Source of the DNA: Rebecca billardiae RCC1528
Lineage: Eukaryota > Haptophyta
Length of the DNA: 64,000 nucleotides
Direction of reading: 5' to 3'
NCBI GenBank assembly: GCA_965240325.2
Contig: OZ251224.1
Location: 2,418,001-2,482,000 of the forward strand
Part shown: in pieces, positions 10,196-20,939 of the stretch
Layout of the letters: every line of letters begins with the position of its first letter
Numbering within the stretch: the first letter of the stretch is position 1
Notes under the pieces: model-generated
Told to the model about the DNA's origin: nothing
Seen by the model: the letters and a program-made list of their open reading frames with translations, nothing else
Databases searched by the model: none
Translations under genes and position numbers: made by a program

Positions 10196-10740
10196 CTTTT
10201 CGGGGCGCGAGCGCGTTTGAAGTGCGTCCATGGAGTTCGGCGGAGCAAGAGGAATATCGATCGACGTATCCTTCTCAGCAGTAACAGCCACATCCTCCGG
10301 TTCTCACCGTTCTCAGCAATAATTATTAATTCATGTACCAACCGAAAGGAACATTTTTCGGCTATTTGGCCTGATTTGACCGGTGCGAATCTGACCAATG
10401 AAAGGACGGCATCAACCCCTGAAAGAACGACCTCGTACCCTTGATGTGAGTAATTGTATCTTGATGAGAATTAGTAGTATCAAATGAGCGATGGTCCACG
10501 GCTCAGCGCGCCGGATCCTGTATTCAACATCCTTCAATCAACTCCTTCGGCTCATCAGGCAACTCAACTCATACTGTACCACTCTTTGAAATGCGCTCAT
10601 CATGTCACTTCTGGAGTCTTCAGCCAAGGGCGGTGCGCAGCGGCGAAGTCTCCTAGGCCGCCTCCCTGTCCTCCTGCGGCCGCGGCACCGGCCGCGGACA
10701 CGGCGCGCGTGGTTGGGCGCCTGCTAGACTCGACAGCACG
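10196..10740. other. Upstream non-coding region of the giant secreted protein gene
   Basis: This stretch lies 5' of the minus-strand giant gene and is much less GC-rich than the gene. It contains no convincing ORF. It presumably holds the promoter, but no TATA box or other clear site can be named. Confidence 0.5.
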
Positions 10741-11519
10741 TAGTACCCTACCACGCTGCGCGCCGTGCCCGCCGGCGCCCTCGCCGTGCCTCGGGCCAGC
10801 CCGCGCCCGCGCGCCGCACCGTGCAAGCAAGCCAGCCAGCCCGCGGTGGCCACGCGCCAGCCAATGGCGCGCACGCGGTGCGCGGTGCGGTCGGCGCGGG
10901 TCGGGCGCGCGCCCGGGGCGAGGCTCACGTATGATGGGCGCGCGCCATGCCGCCTCGCCCCGCCGCACACGAGCTTGATCACGTTCCACGCGGCTGCTGA
11001 AGGGTGCTCGTCGAGCATTCCTCGGCCATCAGTCAGATGAATGAGCTTGGACAAGCGGTGTGAGCGCATCAGTGCGAGGAATGCGACGACGTGGGGACTC
11101 TTGTGCCGTCATATGATGCCAGTCGTTCACACATTCGTGGTCTGCGCATGTCTATCGCGCTTCGCTGCCTTCCCATGATCGTGAGATCGTCTGAAGTCTC
11201 AGAACATGAGCGTTTTCAAACATGGCAATGCACACTCGAAAGTCGACAGCATGAAAACGCGTGCGCGCCGACTCCCATGCGGGCGCCAGCGCGGCGGCGC
11301 GAGGCGGCATGGCTCGCGCCCGTCATACGGGCGCGCCCGACCCACGCCGACCGCACCGCGCACCGCGTGCGTGCCATTGGCTGGCGCGTGGCCACGGCTG
11401 GCCAGCGGCTGCCGCTCTCTTAGTCTCTCTTCAGGTGCGGCGCGCGGGCGCTGGCTAGTAGTGGCCCGAGGCACGGCGAGGGGGCCGGCGGGCACGGCAC
11501 GCAGCGTGGAAGGGTACTA
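10741..11519. repeat. Foldback element with about 230-bp inverted arms
   Basis: The sequence from 10741 to about 10975 is repeated in inverted orientation from about 11285 to 11519, around a spacer of roughly 300 bp. Both arms begin with TAGTACCCT and share long matching stretches including GTGCGGTCGGCG. No target duplication is visible (flanks GACAGCACG and AGTATAATA) and no protein is encoded, so it is either an old non-autonomous transposon or a duplicated inverted segment. Confidence 0.75.
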
Positions 11520-11525
11520 AGTATA

Positions 11526-11681
<156 letters not shown>

Positions 11682-12116
11682 GTGTATATGTGCGTCTAGC
11701 CGTCCTCGTGAACGCCGACGCCCGAACTGCTGGCCGAAGGTGGGCACGCCGCCTGGCATGTCGATGCCGAGGGCGAGGCGGCTGCGTGTGTTCCTACTCA
11801 GTGGGAATGGCATTTACGTGTCCGAAAGATGTTGGTCGGTACACGCGACGCGCCACCCGCGTGCGAGCCGCCGCCGCCGGCGACGCAGGACGAGCTTGGC
11901 TGGAGCCACCTCTCACGCCGCGCCTGGCGAAGCAGGCGGCAGAGGCCGGCGCCGGAAACCGATCTCCTGGGCGGCAGAAAAAACCCGGACAGACTGTTTG
12001 TCCGGGAGCAGCGCCCTTTGAGGCGATGGTCTGGTAGAGGGCGATGTGGCTGATGAGCGGCGCTGGCGCCCGGCGTTCTTGTCGTCCTCTTAGACTGATC
12101 ACTTATTGTACCAATA

Positions 12117-12125
12117 ACCCCCCCC

Positions 12126-12172
<47 letters not shown>
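12117..12172. repeat. Poly-C followed by (AT)n microsatellite
   Basis: A run of C is followed by about 22 AT units. It lies in the non-coding stretch between the foldback element and the broken Sel1-MYND copy; nothing else is recognisable between 11700 and 12390. Confidence 0.9.
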
Positions 12173-12175
<3 letters not shown>

Positions 12176-12391
12176 TCGGATTATCGCGGTGCGAGATGAT
12201 GCACGTCGCTTGCGCGGCGCGCGGATGACTGAGTGAGATGAGTGCGCGTGCTGCTGGTCCAAGTGGCCAGCGCTATATACCTTTATGTGTAACTACACGC
12301 CAACGGCCAATACGGGCAGGCGTAGTCTCTGACTTCATTTGAGTAGCGTGCTGAGACTGCCGGTGCACGTGCGGAGATGCATGACTCGGTA

Positions 12392-13180
12392 CTAGGCTCC
12401 GACCGACCGCGGTCTACTAGTGTCATCGGAGGTCACTCTTCGTCTCTTGCGATGAGAGTGGGTCGGACTCTCTCGCCACGCGGTGCAGTGCGGCTTGTGT
12501 GCCCGCCACGCGCGCCGCAGGTGGTCGCGCGAGCAGAAGACGGCCACGTGGCACCGCTCGCACTTCCTCATGCCACGGCCCGACTGTGCGCACACCATGC
12601 AGCACTTGGACACCACCTCGCGCTCGCCCGCAAACTCGGCGGCGAGCGTTGCCGCAGGGTCGAGATTGCTGTCGAGCTCGTGAGCACGGCGCAGCAGCCG
12701 CGCACCCTCCTCCACATCGTGCTCCACGCCCTCGCCCGCAAGTGTCAGCCGCCCAAGCTGGAACGAAGCGATTGGCCAATTGCCATCTTTGGCCAGCCGG
12801 TACAAGCGCACTGCCTCTGCCATGTCCTGCGGCACGCCCTCGCCCCCCTCAACGCGCAAGCCCAGGTTGTACTGTGCGCCTGCACAGCCCTGCTCGGCAG
12901 CCAGCCGGTACCCTCAAGGAGGCTGGGGACCACGCACTGCTTCTGCGTGGTCCCCGGCCATTCCACCAATCCCCTTGTGAGAACGTGAGCCGAGATGATA
13001 CTGCGCGTCCGCCGACCCTTGCTCGGCGGCGAAGGTGAGAAGCCGACGCGCCTCGACCACGTCCTATGCGATGCCGTCACCGTCGTCCACGCGCTGGGCG
13101 AGGAGGAACGTGGCGCGCGTGTCGCCCCGTGCCGCCTTGCGCTGAAGCAGCTTCACGCCGGCGCGACGGTGCGCATCCAT
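12392..13180 (-). pseudogene. Decayed Sel1-repeat/MYND gene
   Basis: Reading minus from ATG 13180, the frame starts as in the intact family members (RAGVKLLQRKAARGDTRATFLLAQR) but meets an in-frame TAG at 13064-13066 and a TGA at 12914-12916. The frame itself is kept to the end at 12392. The last 155 codons (12859-12392) still encode two Sel1 repeats (GEGVPQDMAEAVRLYRLA) and an MYND zinc finger with all expected Cys/His, starting CCMVCAQSGRGMRKCERC and ending at the final His-Cys pair. A 12-bp perfect hairpin (12925-12955) disrupts one Sel1 unit just beside the TGA. Introns hiding the stops are possible but there is no clean GT-AG pair around them, so decay is preferred; a short protein from the downstream ATG at 12859 cannot be excluded. 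Confidence 0.7.
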
Positions 13181-13410
13181 GGAGCGTGCTCACTGGACGG
13201 ACGTGCCCTCGGCGGCTGTGTGGATCGGCGGCGGCGGCCACACCGGCCAGCCCCCAACCGGACCGGAATTTGGTCCGATTTTCAGACTGCAGCAACGGTT
13301 TCGGTGCTTGCTATTTCGGGGCGGCGCCGGCCCGGGCCGCCCGCCCGGCGAGCCGGGAGCTGGCTCCTTTTCGCTGATCAACGCCCCTTCTGCCCCCCGG
13401 CAGCGCGGTC

Positions 13411-14919
13411 ATGGTCATGGAACGCCTGCCCGACGCCGACGCGCCGCTCGGGTACGACACGGCGCTCGCGTGCGTGCGCGGGTGCACCGAGGTCCTGCAC
13501 ACGGCCGACGCCGTCGCCGAGCTCTGCGCCGCCGCGCGCGGCGGCAAGCCACTCGACGAGATCGTCGCGCGCTGGCACGCCGAGTGGCTCCGGCGCGAGG
13601 TCGCGCTCGACCCAGAGCGCGCGGCGCCGTGCCTGCGCGCGGGCGCGCCGCTCGCGCTGCTCGGCTTCTCGGAGGAGAGCGTGGGCCCCGCGGCATGGGC
13701 CGAGTACGAGCACGCGCTGCTGCAGCTGCGCAAGTCCACCCTCTCGCTCGTCGGCGGCGCGCTGCACGGCAAGCCGTGGCGCTGCCGGCGGTGCGCGCCC
13801 GCGCGCGCGCTGCAGTCGGCGGGCGAGGCGCCGCGCGAGGCGCTGCTCCGCGCGCTCGGCCGGATCGAGGCCATCTTCGCCGACCAGCGCGCCGCCGCCG
13901 ACCTCCGCGCCGCCGCCGCCGCGGGCGAGGACCCGGCGCGCGTCTCGGCCAAGTGGACCGCCGAGGCGCTCGAGGGCGCGGGCCTCGAGCGCGGGCTCGG
14001 CGCGAGCGCGGTGCGCGCGGCGGCGAGCGAGCGCGCGGCGGACGCGGAGCTGCTCCGCGCGCACGCGCGCGCCGAGGCCGCCCGCGCCGCTGCGCTCGCC
14101 GCCGCGCGCGTGCCCGCCGCCGCCGCCTCGGGCGGGCACGCCCCACGCCGCTACCCGCCCGCCGCCGAGCTGCGCGCGGCGGGCGCGCTCGAGCCGGGCG
14201 CGCTCGCGCGCGTGGCCGCGCGGCTCGAGGCGGCGCTGGACGAGGACGGCGAGGACCTCGCGGCGGAGGCGCGGCGGACGCGCGCCTCGCGCGCCGCCGT
14301 CGGCGCGCGCTGGCTCGCCGAGCTCTGCGAGGCGGAGGGCATGGCGCACGACTGGGCGGCGCGCGCGCTCGCCGCCGCGGCGGGTGACGCGGCCGAGCCG
14401 GGCGCGCGCGGCGACGCGATGCGCGCGCTGCACGCGGCCGTGCGCCGGCTCGGCCGGCTCGCGGACGAGGGCGGTGCGCCGGCGGGCCCGGCCTCGCCGG
14501 GCGCGCCGCTCGCCTCGCCGGCGTCGCCCCACGCCCCGCCGCCCGCGCTCGTCCCGCGCCTCAACCTCCGCCAGCAGCGCATCTCGACCTCGTCGACCGC
14601 GACTGGCGGCACCGGCGCGCACTGCTGCTCGACGCGCGTGCCGTCGCGCGCACCCGCGCCCGCGTTCGACCCGGTGGTGATCGCCAACGCGAAGACGAAC
14701 CGGCCGGTGCGCCCCGGCTCGGCGCGCGTGCGCGTGCGCCCGGGCTGGTCGCCCGTCGTCGTCGGCGGCGAGGCCGACCGCTGGTCGTCAATGAGCACGC
14801 TCACGCCGCGCTCTGAGGCGTCGACCGCGCCTCGCACGCCGCGCGCGCCGCTGCCGACGCCGCGCACGCTGCAGCTCGGCGCGCTCGGCCGCGCGCCGCT
14901 CGGCAGCGGCGCGCGGTGA
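13411..14919 (+). CDS. Hypothetical Ala/Arg-rich, mostly helical protein
   Basis: The 502-residue frame starts at ATG 13411 (MVMERLPDAD). I recognise no family. Residues ~1-345 are rich in Ala, Glu, Arg and Leu and look helical, with two similar blocks (RWHAEWLRRE near 50 and AKWTAEALEG near 185; another WLAELCEAEG near 305) that suggest repeated helical units with a conserved Trp. A CRRC pair occurs near residue 130. Residues ~360-502 are Pro/Ala/Arg/Ser-rich and probably disordered. A second in-frame Met lies two codons downstream. Many overlapping antisense frames are open because of the extreme GC content, so coding status rests on the coherent repeated helical pattern and C/G-ending codons. 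It could be a structural or coiled-coil protein; no function is proposed. Confidence 0.5.
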   Translation: MVMERLPDADAPLGYDTALACVRGCTEVLHTADAVAELCAAARGGKPLDEIVARWHAEWLRREVALDPERAAPCLRAGAPLALLGFSEESVGPAAWAEYEHALLQLRKSTLSLVGGALHGKPWRCRRCAPARALQSAGEAPREALLRALGRIEAIFADQRAAADLRAAAAAGEDPARVSAKWTAEALEGAGLERGLGASAVRAAASERAADAELLRAHARAEAARAAALAAARVPAAAASGGHAPRRYPPAAELRAAGALEPGALARVAARLEAALDEDGEDLAAEARRTRASRAAVGARWLAELCEAEGMAHDWAARALAAAAGDAAEPGARGDAMRALHAAVRRLGRLADEGGAPAGPASPGAPLASPASPHAPPPALVPRLNLRQQRISTSSTATGGTGAHCCSTRVPSRAPAPAFDPVVIANAKTNRPVRPGSARVRVRPGWSPVVVGGEADRWSSMSTLTPRSEASTAPRTPRAPLPTPRTLQLGALGRAPLGSGAR

Positions 14920-15575
14920 GGCCCCCCGCCGCCACGGCGCGCGCGCGCGCGCGACATGCGGCCCGATCGCCGCGCGCCCTGCGCGCTGGCCGCGAGTGAC
15001 TTCCTGCGGAAGTTGCCCGTGTTGAGACTTGGAGACTCGCTGTCTCGATGAGTCGATCTCATCATCTCACTCAGCCGACTCAGCGTGCATCAGGGCCCCT
15101 GCGCGGATCATGACGACAAACAACGTCGTGGCTCAAGCCAGGCTGTCTCTGATGCTGCCGGTACAACGCGAGAATCATCGTCGCCTCATGATGCTGTACA
15201 ATGCGTCATGATCCATTCTCGGAATGACTTCAGATCCGACAGATGTCAGATGTCAGATGGGCATGGCACTCGGGCCACTCGGCATCGGTCGCATCGGCCA
15301 ATGTCCGAGCAGTCCGAGATAATTCAGATAATATATACGACTACGACCTCACCCTCATCCAAGTGCTCCGGAAGGCGCTCGGCCGCGGCGGCATCTGCCG
15401 TCGCCGCCGCGTGCCCCAGGCCGAGGCGGTGCTCCATCCCGGCCCCGCTCCCGCGTAGGCCGTAGGGGGGCAGGGCTGCGGGTGGCGCACTGTCTGACCT
15501 GGACGGAAGGCGCGGACGCATTCTATGTGTCTGTTGCACTCTGAGCCTGACGCTTGTCCGATGCTGCCACGTCGT

Positions 15576-15634
<59 letters not shown>

Positions 15635-16040
15635 CGCGCGTATAATAAATTGATGCTGAGGCTCCGGCCGGTGCCCGGCGCGGGCCGGTGAGCCGTGAGC
15701 CGCTTCAAGTTATTATACTGCCCAATTAGTCACATATCACTCACAGTCTGCCGCAAGGCTAATAAGTAAAAAGTAATATAAAGCGATTCTATCTAACGAG
15801 ATATACTGAATTTCAATCAATAACTGAGCAGGCTGCTTTCCCAGGCATGATACTCATTCGTCGTCGATCGGCCGCGCCCATCAAGGCTGTGATGGATATC
15901 ATCAGTCGTCGTCAGTCCAATCCATATGGCAGATTCGGCCCGGCCGGGGTCGGGGAGGCCGCGGAGCGGCGGAGCAGCAGGTTCGGGACCAACGGTATAC
16001 GATGCTCCATCCACTCGCCGCATCGTGACAGTCGTCGTCG
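14920..16040. other. Intergenic region between two convergent genes
   Basis: This region separates the 3' ends of the plus-strand hypothetical gene and the minus-strand O-fucosyltransferase-like gene. It is less GC-rich than the genes, contains an AT microsatellite at 15579-15632, and holds no supportable coding sequence. Confidence 0.6.
15579..15632. repeat. (AT)n microsatellite
   Basis: About 27 uninterrupted AT units in the intergenic space between convergent genes. Confidence 0.95.
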
Positions 16041-17375
16041 TCACCACGTGTACAGCGACTTGTCGCCCTGCCTCGCGGCGGCCCCGCCCTTGCTGCGCGC
16101 GAGCAGCTCAAAGTGGTACCGCAGGATCGCGTGCGAGTAGCCCGACTGCCGCCGCGCGCAGTGCTTGCACATCGGCTTGGGGCCGAGCCGCGTCGCCGAG
16201 TGCCCGCTCAGCGGCGGCGCGCACACGAGCAGCGTCGTCGCGTGCGCGCACACGAGCTGCTCGACGAGGCCGCGCTCGCCCGCGTCGGGGATCGCGCGCA
16301 TGGCCGCCTGCAGCTGCTCGTGCAGCGGCAGCGCGTCTCGCAGCAGCGCAAGCGCGTGCCGCGCGCCGCTCGCGTTGCGCTCATTGTATGTCGCAGAGTT
16401 CCCCGGGTAGAGGTCAGTGACGAGGACGGCCGCGTCGGCCGCGCCCATGCCGCGCACGCGCTCGCGCCGCCCGGCGGCGTACGCGGCGCCGAGCGCGGTT
16501 GCGCACGGCACGACGCCGGGCGACTCGGCCTCGGGCTTCTCCGAGCGCCACTGCACGCACGCCAGCCGCGCGCCCGGCCGCAGCGCCGCGTGGTACAGCG
16601 CGCCGGCGAATCGGCGCAAGTGCGGCGCTATGCCAAACGCCGGGACGGGCGGCGAGCGGCTGGTCGAGGCGCTGCGCTCGCGCGGCGTGAGGCGGAGGAG
16701 GCTGAGCGGGTCGTCCACGTTTGAGCGCGAGAAGCCGTGCAGCACGAGCACCGGCGCGTCCTCGTACGCCGCGAGCCAGCTGCGCACGCGCGACTTGAAC
16801 CCCGCCTTTGAGCGCAGCGCGCCGATCCCCGCCTCGCTCGGCTTGGCGCGCCGCACGGCCGGCGCGCCCAGCCGGTCGGGGAAGAGGCGCTGCAGGTGGA
16901 AGAAGTCGGCCTGCGCGATGATCGGCACGTAGCGGCACGCGCGGCCCAGGTCGAGGTACTCCGACAGCCGCTCCACGTTGCGCAGGCACGCGGCCGCCGC
17001 TGCGACCGTCCGCGGCGCGCCGTGCACGCAGGGGTCCGAGCTCGGCCGGGGCACGCCAAAGTTGCGCGACGAGAGCATCGTCGGCTCGACGAGCACGCGT
17101 CCGAGCGCGCGCGCGAAGAAGAGCGCGTCGCCGGCGAAGCCGATGAACTTGTTCAGCTGCTCGTTCGAGAACTCGATCGCGAGGAACTTGCTCTCGTTGC
17201 GCAGCGTCGGCCGCGCGCAGCCGGCGATCGGCGAGTCGCTGCTCGCGCGCCGCACGCGGTCGGACGGGTCGAGCTGCGGCAGCGGGCGCTCCGGCACGCC
17301 GCCGAGCGGCGGCGGCAGCGCGAGCGCCAGCCGCAGCAGCAGCACCGCCGCCGCGCCCGGCGGCCGATGCCGCAT
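16041..17375 (-). CDS. O-fucosyltransferase-like (GT65/68-type) secretory protein
   Basis: Translation from ATG 17375 gives 444 residues. The N-terminus, MRHRPPGAAAVLLLRLALAL, is a signal peptide or Golgi anchor. The segment SNEQLNKFIGFAGDALFFAR followed by RVLVEPTM resembles the N-terminal GDP-binding region of the protein O-fucosyltransferase superfamily (usual pattern GGxNNQ, then a helix, then R-x-LV-P). A second segment, ACVQWRSEKPE near residue 270, matches the family's HxRxxD/E-type block, and AAVLVTDLYPGNS near 320 matches the late AxD region. The C-terminus contains a paired-Cys segment (CKHC). The family transfers fucose from GDP-fucose to Ser/Thr of secreted proteins in the ER or Golgi; donor and acceptor here are inferred. 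The start lies only 72 bp from the right-hand neighbour, transposon A, whose end must sit in this gene's promoter or 5' UTR. Confidence 0.65.
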   Translation of the reverse strand: MRHRPPGAAAVLLLRLALALPPPLGGVPERPLPQLDPSDRVRRASSDSPIAGCARPTLRNESKFLAIEFSNEQLNKFIGFAGDALFFARALGRVLVEPTMLSSRNFGVPRPSSDPCVHGAPRTVAAAAACLRNVERLSEYLDLGRACRYVPIIAQADFFHLQRLFPDRLGAPAVRRAKPSEAGIGALRSKAGFKSRVRSWLAAYEDAPVLVLHGFSRSNVDDPLSLLRLTPRERSASTSRSPPVPAFGIAPHLRRFAGALYHAALRPGARLACVQWRSEKPEAESPGVVPCATALGAAYAAGRRERVRGMGAADAAVLVTDLYPGNSATYNERNASGARHALALLRDALPLHEQLQAAMRAIPDAGERGLVEQLVCAHATTLLVCAPPLSGHSATRLGPKPMCKHCARRQSGYSHAILRYHFELLARSKGGAAARQGDKSLYTW

Positions 17376-17446
17376 CCTCACGCCCCCAAACCGGTGCCGC
17401 GTGCAGCTGCTGCTCGCTCAGGCTGGTCTTGACAGTAGTGCGTCGA

Positions 17447-18118
17447 CGGGGAACTTACAGTCAGACGCTCTGAATCGGCCCCCTCGCTCAGAGCGCTCTG
17501 AGCGAGGGGCCGATTCAGAGGGTTTTCCGCCCGCCCCACTGGCGAGCGCGGTGCGGGACGTACATCGCACTGGGGCGGTGCTCAGCACTGCACTCACGGC
17601 TCGCCGCGATGTGTTCGGGCGGTGGACGGGGCTGAATCGGCCGAGAGTGACGGTGCGATGGGCCGTGGTGACTCTGCCATCACCCAGTGATCTCGTGCGG
17701 TGCCAGCTCGCCCTTCGCTTCGTCGCCACTCGCACTCGCACCAGTCGCGTGCGCCCATGGCTTGCCTTTCGCGCGCTGTGTTCCCGCGCAGTGTGTGCTT
17801 GGTAGCAGGGTGCTGGTGGCCGGTGGTTGCCGGCGCGGAGGAACGAAATGTTTGCAGCTACGCTACATCCCAGACGCCATGTGCCCGTCCTCGTCGAGCG
17901 ATGGACAGACACGCGTGTCGCGCATGCGCTCGCGGAAGCAGGCTGCACGGCGGCGCGCGGGCCTGGCTGCACGCGCAGGACAAGCTGCACCACACAGCTG
18001 CCCCCGCCATGAGCCCCAGCTGCGTACGCACACCGTTTCCGTGTTGTCTGATCCGCCAGGCCGACACGGTGCGGAGACTGCGTGCGTGAGACACCAACAG
18101 TCAGCGGCCACAGCGCAC
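17447..18118 (+). repeat. Left terminal inverted repeat of element A
   Basis: This arm matches the reverse complement of 19401-20068 with few differences. The same peptides therefore appear on opposite strands in the two arms, which shows that the apparent ORFs here are repeat sequence rather than genes. Confidence 0.9.
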
Positions 18119-19400
18119 ACGGTTGCGTGCGGCAGCAATCTGGCTTACAGCTTTCTCTCGGAAGCGATGGCCACGTCGACCGGCTGGCAACGTCGGTGCG
18201 CTAAGCGATGGCGCGACATCGCTGCTACCTGCCGTTGGGGACCCCTCGCGCAAGAAAGCCCTCGTTCCTCGTCGGAAGGGCGGGCGCGACCGCGCCACGC
18301 CTCCCTCGCGCTGCTCGCTCGCATTGCTCACGGCCACGCTTGCGCTCACGCTCGCGACATCGGCCGCGCCACCGCCCGTGGTAGTGAGCTCGGTCACCAC
18401 CGCCGTGGTGCTTTCGGGTGCTTTACGTTTGCCCTGGCCTACCGTGCGCCGGCAGCCGCCAGGCGAGTGCATTGGCCTCCGGCCGGCAGGGCGGCCGTTC
18501 TCACTCTGCGAGTGCGCGCGCTGGGGCGAACTGCTTCGGCATGCCCGGCATCCTGATTCAGACGGCAAGTGCATCTGCATCCGCCCGACACGCCGCCCAC
18601 TGAGCGCCAGGCGCCGGACCGATGGTGCTATTGCTGCAGCTGAGCGGACCTGGTGCCGAGCGTCTGACGCTGTGCATGTTGCGAAACCCACCGCTATTGC
18701 CGCACCCGTCCGCATGCGCATGGGTCAGCGCTGCTTGAGGTGCGGCCTCCACCATCGGCACCGCCGCCGAAGTGCCAGACGCGGAAGGGGCTGTCTCGCC
18801 CACGTACAGCGCTAAGCTGCGCGCCGGGCGGGACACGCCCACCACGCCCGGCGGGTACGAAGTCCTCCTAAGGCTCCGAGCGCCGACGCTGTACGCGGTG
18901 ACGAGTTGAGCCCTGCTGCACAGCTTCTGCAAACGCCAAGTCTCGGACTCTGCGCAAGCTGGATTTTTATTTTAATTAAAATCCCTGCAAGGCGGAATGT
19001 AAAAAGAGGCTGCATAAAATCCCAATCCACAAGTCATCTCCCCTCATAACGCTGGTACGGCTGCGTTGAAGCTGCCAACGCGAGCCACAACAGTTGCTGT
19101 CCCAGCCGCAGCATCTGCAGCAGCTGCTTGGAGCAGGACTCCCGCGACAGCGACCCCCCGAAGCACCTTCCCGCGCGGCTGCTCGGACGACGGTGTCCTC
19201 AGATTGCCGCCGCTCAGCCGATCGTCGAGCCACAGCTGCCGGAGGTGCAAGGGCTGCGAGTGCTGTTGGCGATATGTCAGCAAGTGCGGGTGTGCCAGCG
19301 GCAGCGATGGGGCGACTGCCACCGGCGCGGTTGCTGTTTCATCAATCGAAGCAACGGCTGCATCAGCTGCTGCGCGCCGCCGCATGTGCCAGTGACCTGT

Positions 19401-20068
19401 GTGCGCCGTGGCCGCTGACTGTCGGTGTCTCACGCAGTCTCCGCGCGGTGTCGGCCTGGCGGATCAGACAACACGGAAGAGGTGTGCGTACGCAGCTGGG
19501 GCTCATGGCGGGGGCAGCTGTGTGGTGCAGCTTGTCCTGCGCGTGCAGCCAGGCCCGCGCGCCGCTGTGCAGCCTGCTTCCGCGAGCGCATGCGCGACAC
19601 GCGTGTCTGTCCATCGCTCGACGAGGACGGGCACATGGCGTCTGGGATGTAGCGTAGCTGCAAACATTTCGTTCCTCCGCGCCGGCAACCACCGGCCACC
19701 AGCACCCTGCTACCAAGCACACACTGCGCGGGAACACAGCGCGCGAAAGGCAAGCCATGGGCGCACGCGACTGGTGCGAGTGCGAGTGGCGACGAAGCGA
19801 AGGGCGAGCTGGCACCGCACGAGATCACTGGGTGATGGCAGAGTCACCACGGCCCATCGCACCGTCACTCTCGGCCGATTCAGCCCCGTCCACCGCCCGA
19901 ACACATCGCGGCGCGCCGTGAGTGCAGTGCTGAGCACCGCCCCAGTGCGATGTGCGTCCCGCACCGCGCTCGCCAGTGGGGCGGGCGGAAAACCCTCTGA
20001 ATCGGCCCCTCGCTCAGAGCGCTCTGAGCGAGGGGGCCGATTCAGAGCGTCTGACTGTAAGTTCCCCG
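19401..20068 (-). repeat. Right terminal inverted repeat of element A
   Basis: Inverted partner of 17447-18118. It ends in GTTCCCCG at 20068, directly followed by the 9-bp duplicate of the target site. Confidence 0.9.
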
Positions 20069-20939
20069 GTGCGTCGATTCATTCCTCGGCACGATGGAGG
20101 CCGAGCTGGTTGTCCCGACCGGTCCAGACCTCAGGATTATCCTAGATCTGCAGTAAGGTCTGGCGTTTGCCACTGGCGACTGCACACGGCAACAGGGGCG
20201 TTTGCGCCCTGTTGTCGTGTGCACACTGGGGCGCAAAAGGGGTCACCCTCAGGGGGTTTCGCACTGCTGTTGCCGTGTGCACCGGCCCGCTGTGGCCGTG
20301 CACACGGCAACAGGGCGCAAACGGCCCTGTTGCCGTGTGCAGGCGTGCATGGCTTGCGATGGCAGCCAGCCGTCAGCAGGGCGCCACGCCCACTGTTCGT
20401 TGGTAGGCTGGCCCGATGGCGTCGCGGAGCTCACGCGTACGGGGGAGGAGGGCATCGACGAGGAGACGACCAAGGGCGAGAAGCAGCAGGGGGCACGCAG
20501 CACGGGGCTCGGAGCATGCCGCGAGCACGCGTGCCTCCACACCGTCGCACATCAACCTTGCTCGTAGCTGTGCGCTGTGCTGCCACTCATCTCACCATCG
20601 CCCATGCTACGGGCGCGGCCGGGTGGTGGGCATCTACCTGTCGGCGCAGCACTGGCACCGGTGGTCGCCAGACACTCCTCGACTTGCTCTGCGCGTCACA
20701 GCAAGGAGACGGCAGCGGCACAGCTGTGTGAGCTCGCAGATGAAGTGCTCCTCTGCTTTGCGAGGCTGAGAGGCTGAGCACGCGTGGCGAGCGCTGGCAT
20801 TCCCCCGCATTCATGAGACCAACAGGTACATAGCCGTGCCCAGGAGCGCAGGACCAACCGCCGGGTGCTGCTTCAAACACCTGCGCCCCACTCTGCCGGC
20901 AGGCTGAGGGGCGCTCTACTCTATGCTGCACGCGGCAGC

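Larger units (their letters stand above)
17447..20068. mobile_element. Element A: non-autonomous foldback transposon with Mutator-like 9-bp duplication
   Basis: The element is 2,622 bp. It starts CGGGGAACTTACAG and ends with the reverse complement. The arms, 17447-18118 and 19401-20068, are near-identical inverted repeats of about 670 bp. It is flanked by a perfect direct repeat GTGCGTCGA at 17438-17446 and 20069-20077. Long terminal inverted repeats plus a 9-bp duplication are the hallmark of Mutator-like elements. The 1.28 kb interior encodes nothing recognisable and has an AT-rich centre near 18960-19020, so it depends on a transposase elsewhere. A 53-bp near-perfect palindrome (CTCTGAATCGG arms) sits just inside each end at 17468-17520 and 19995-20047. 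Confidence 0.88.

Noticed and set aside
19399-20145. Apparently conserved proteins shared between 17.4-18.1 kb, 19.4-20.1 kb, 59.4-59.9 kb and 61.3-61.8 kb
   Set aside because: The identity comes from terminal inverted repeats of transposons; no frame is preferentially conserved and there are no domain motifs.
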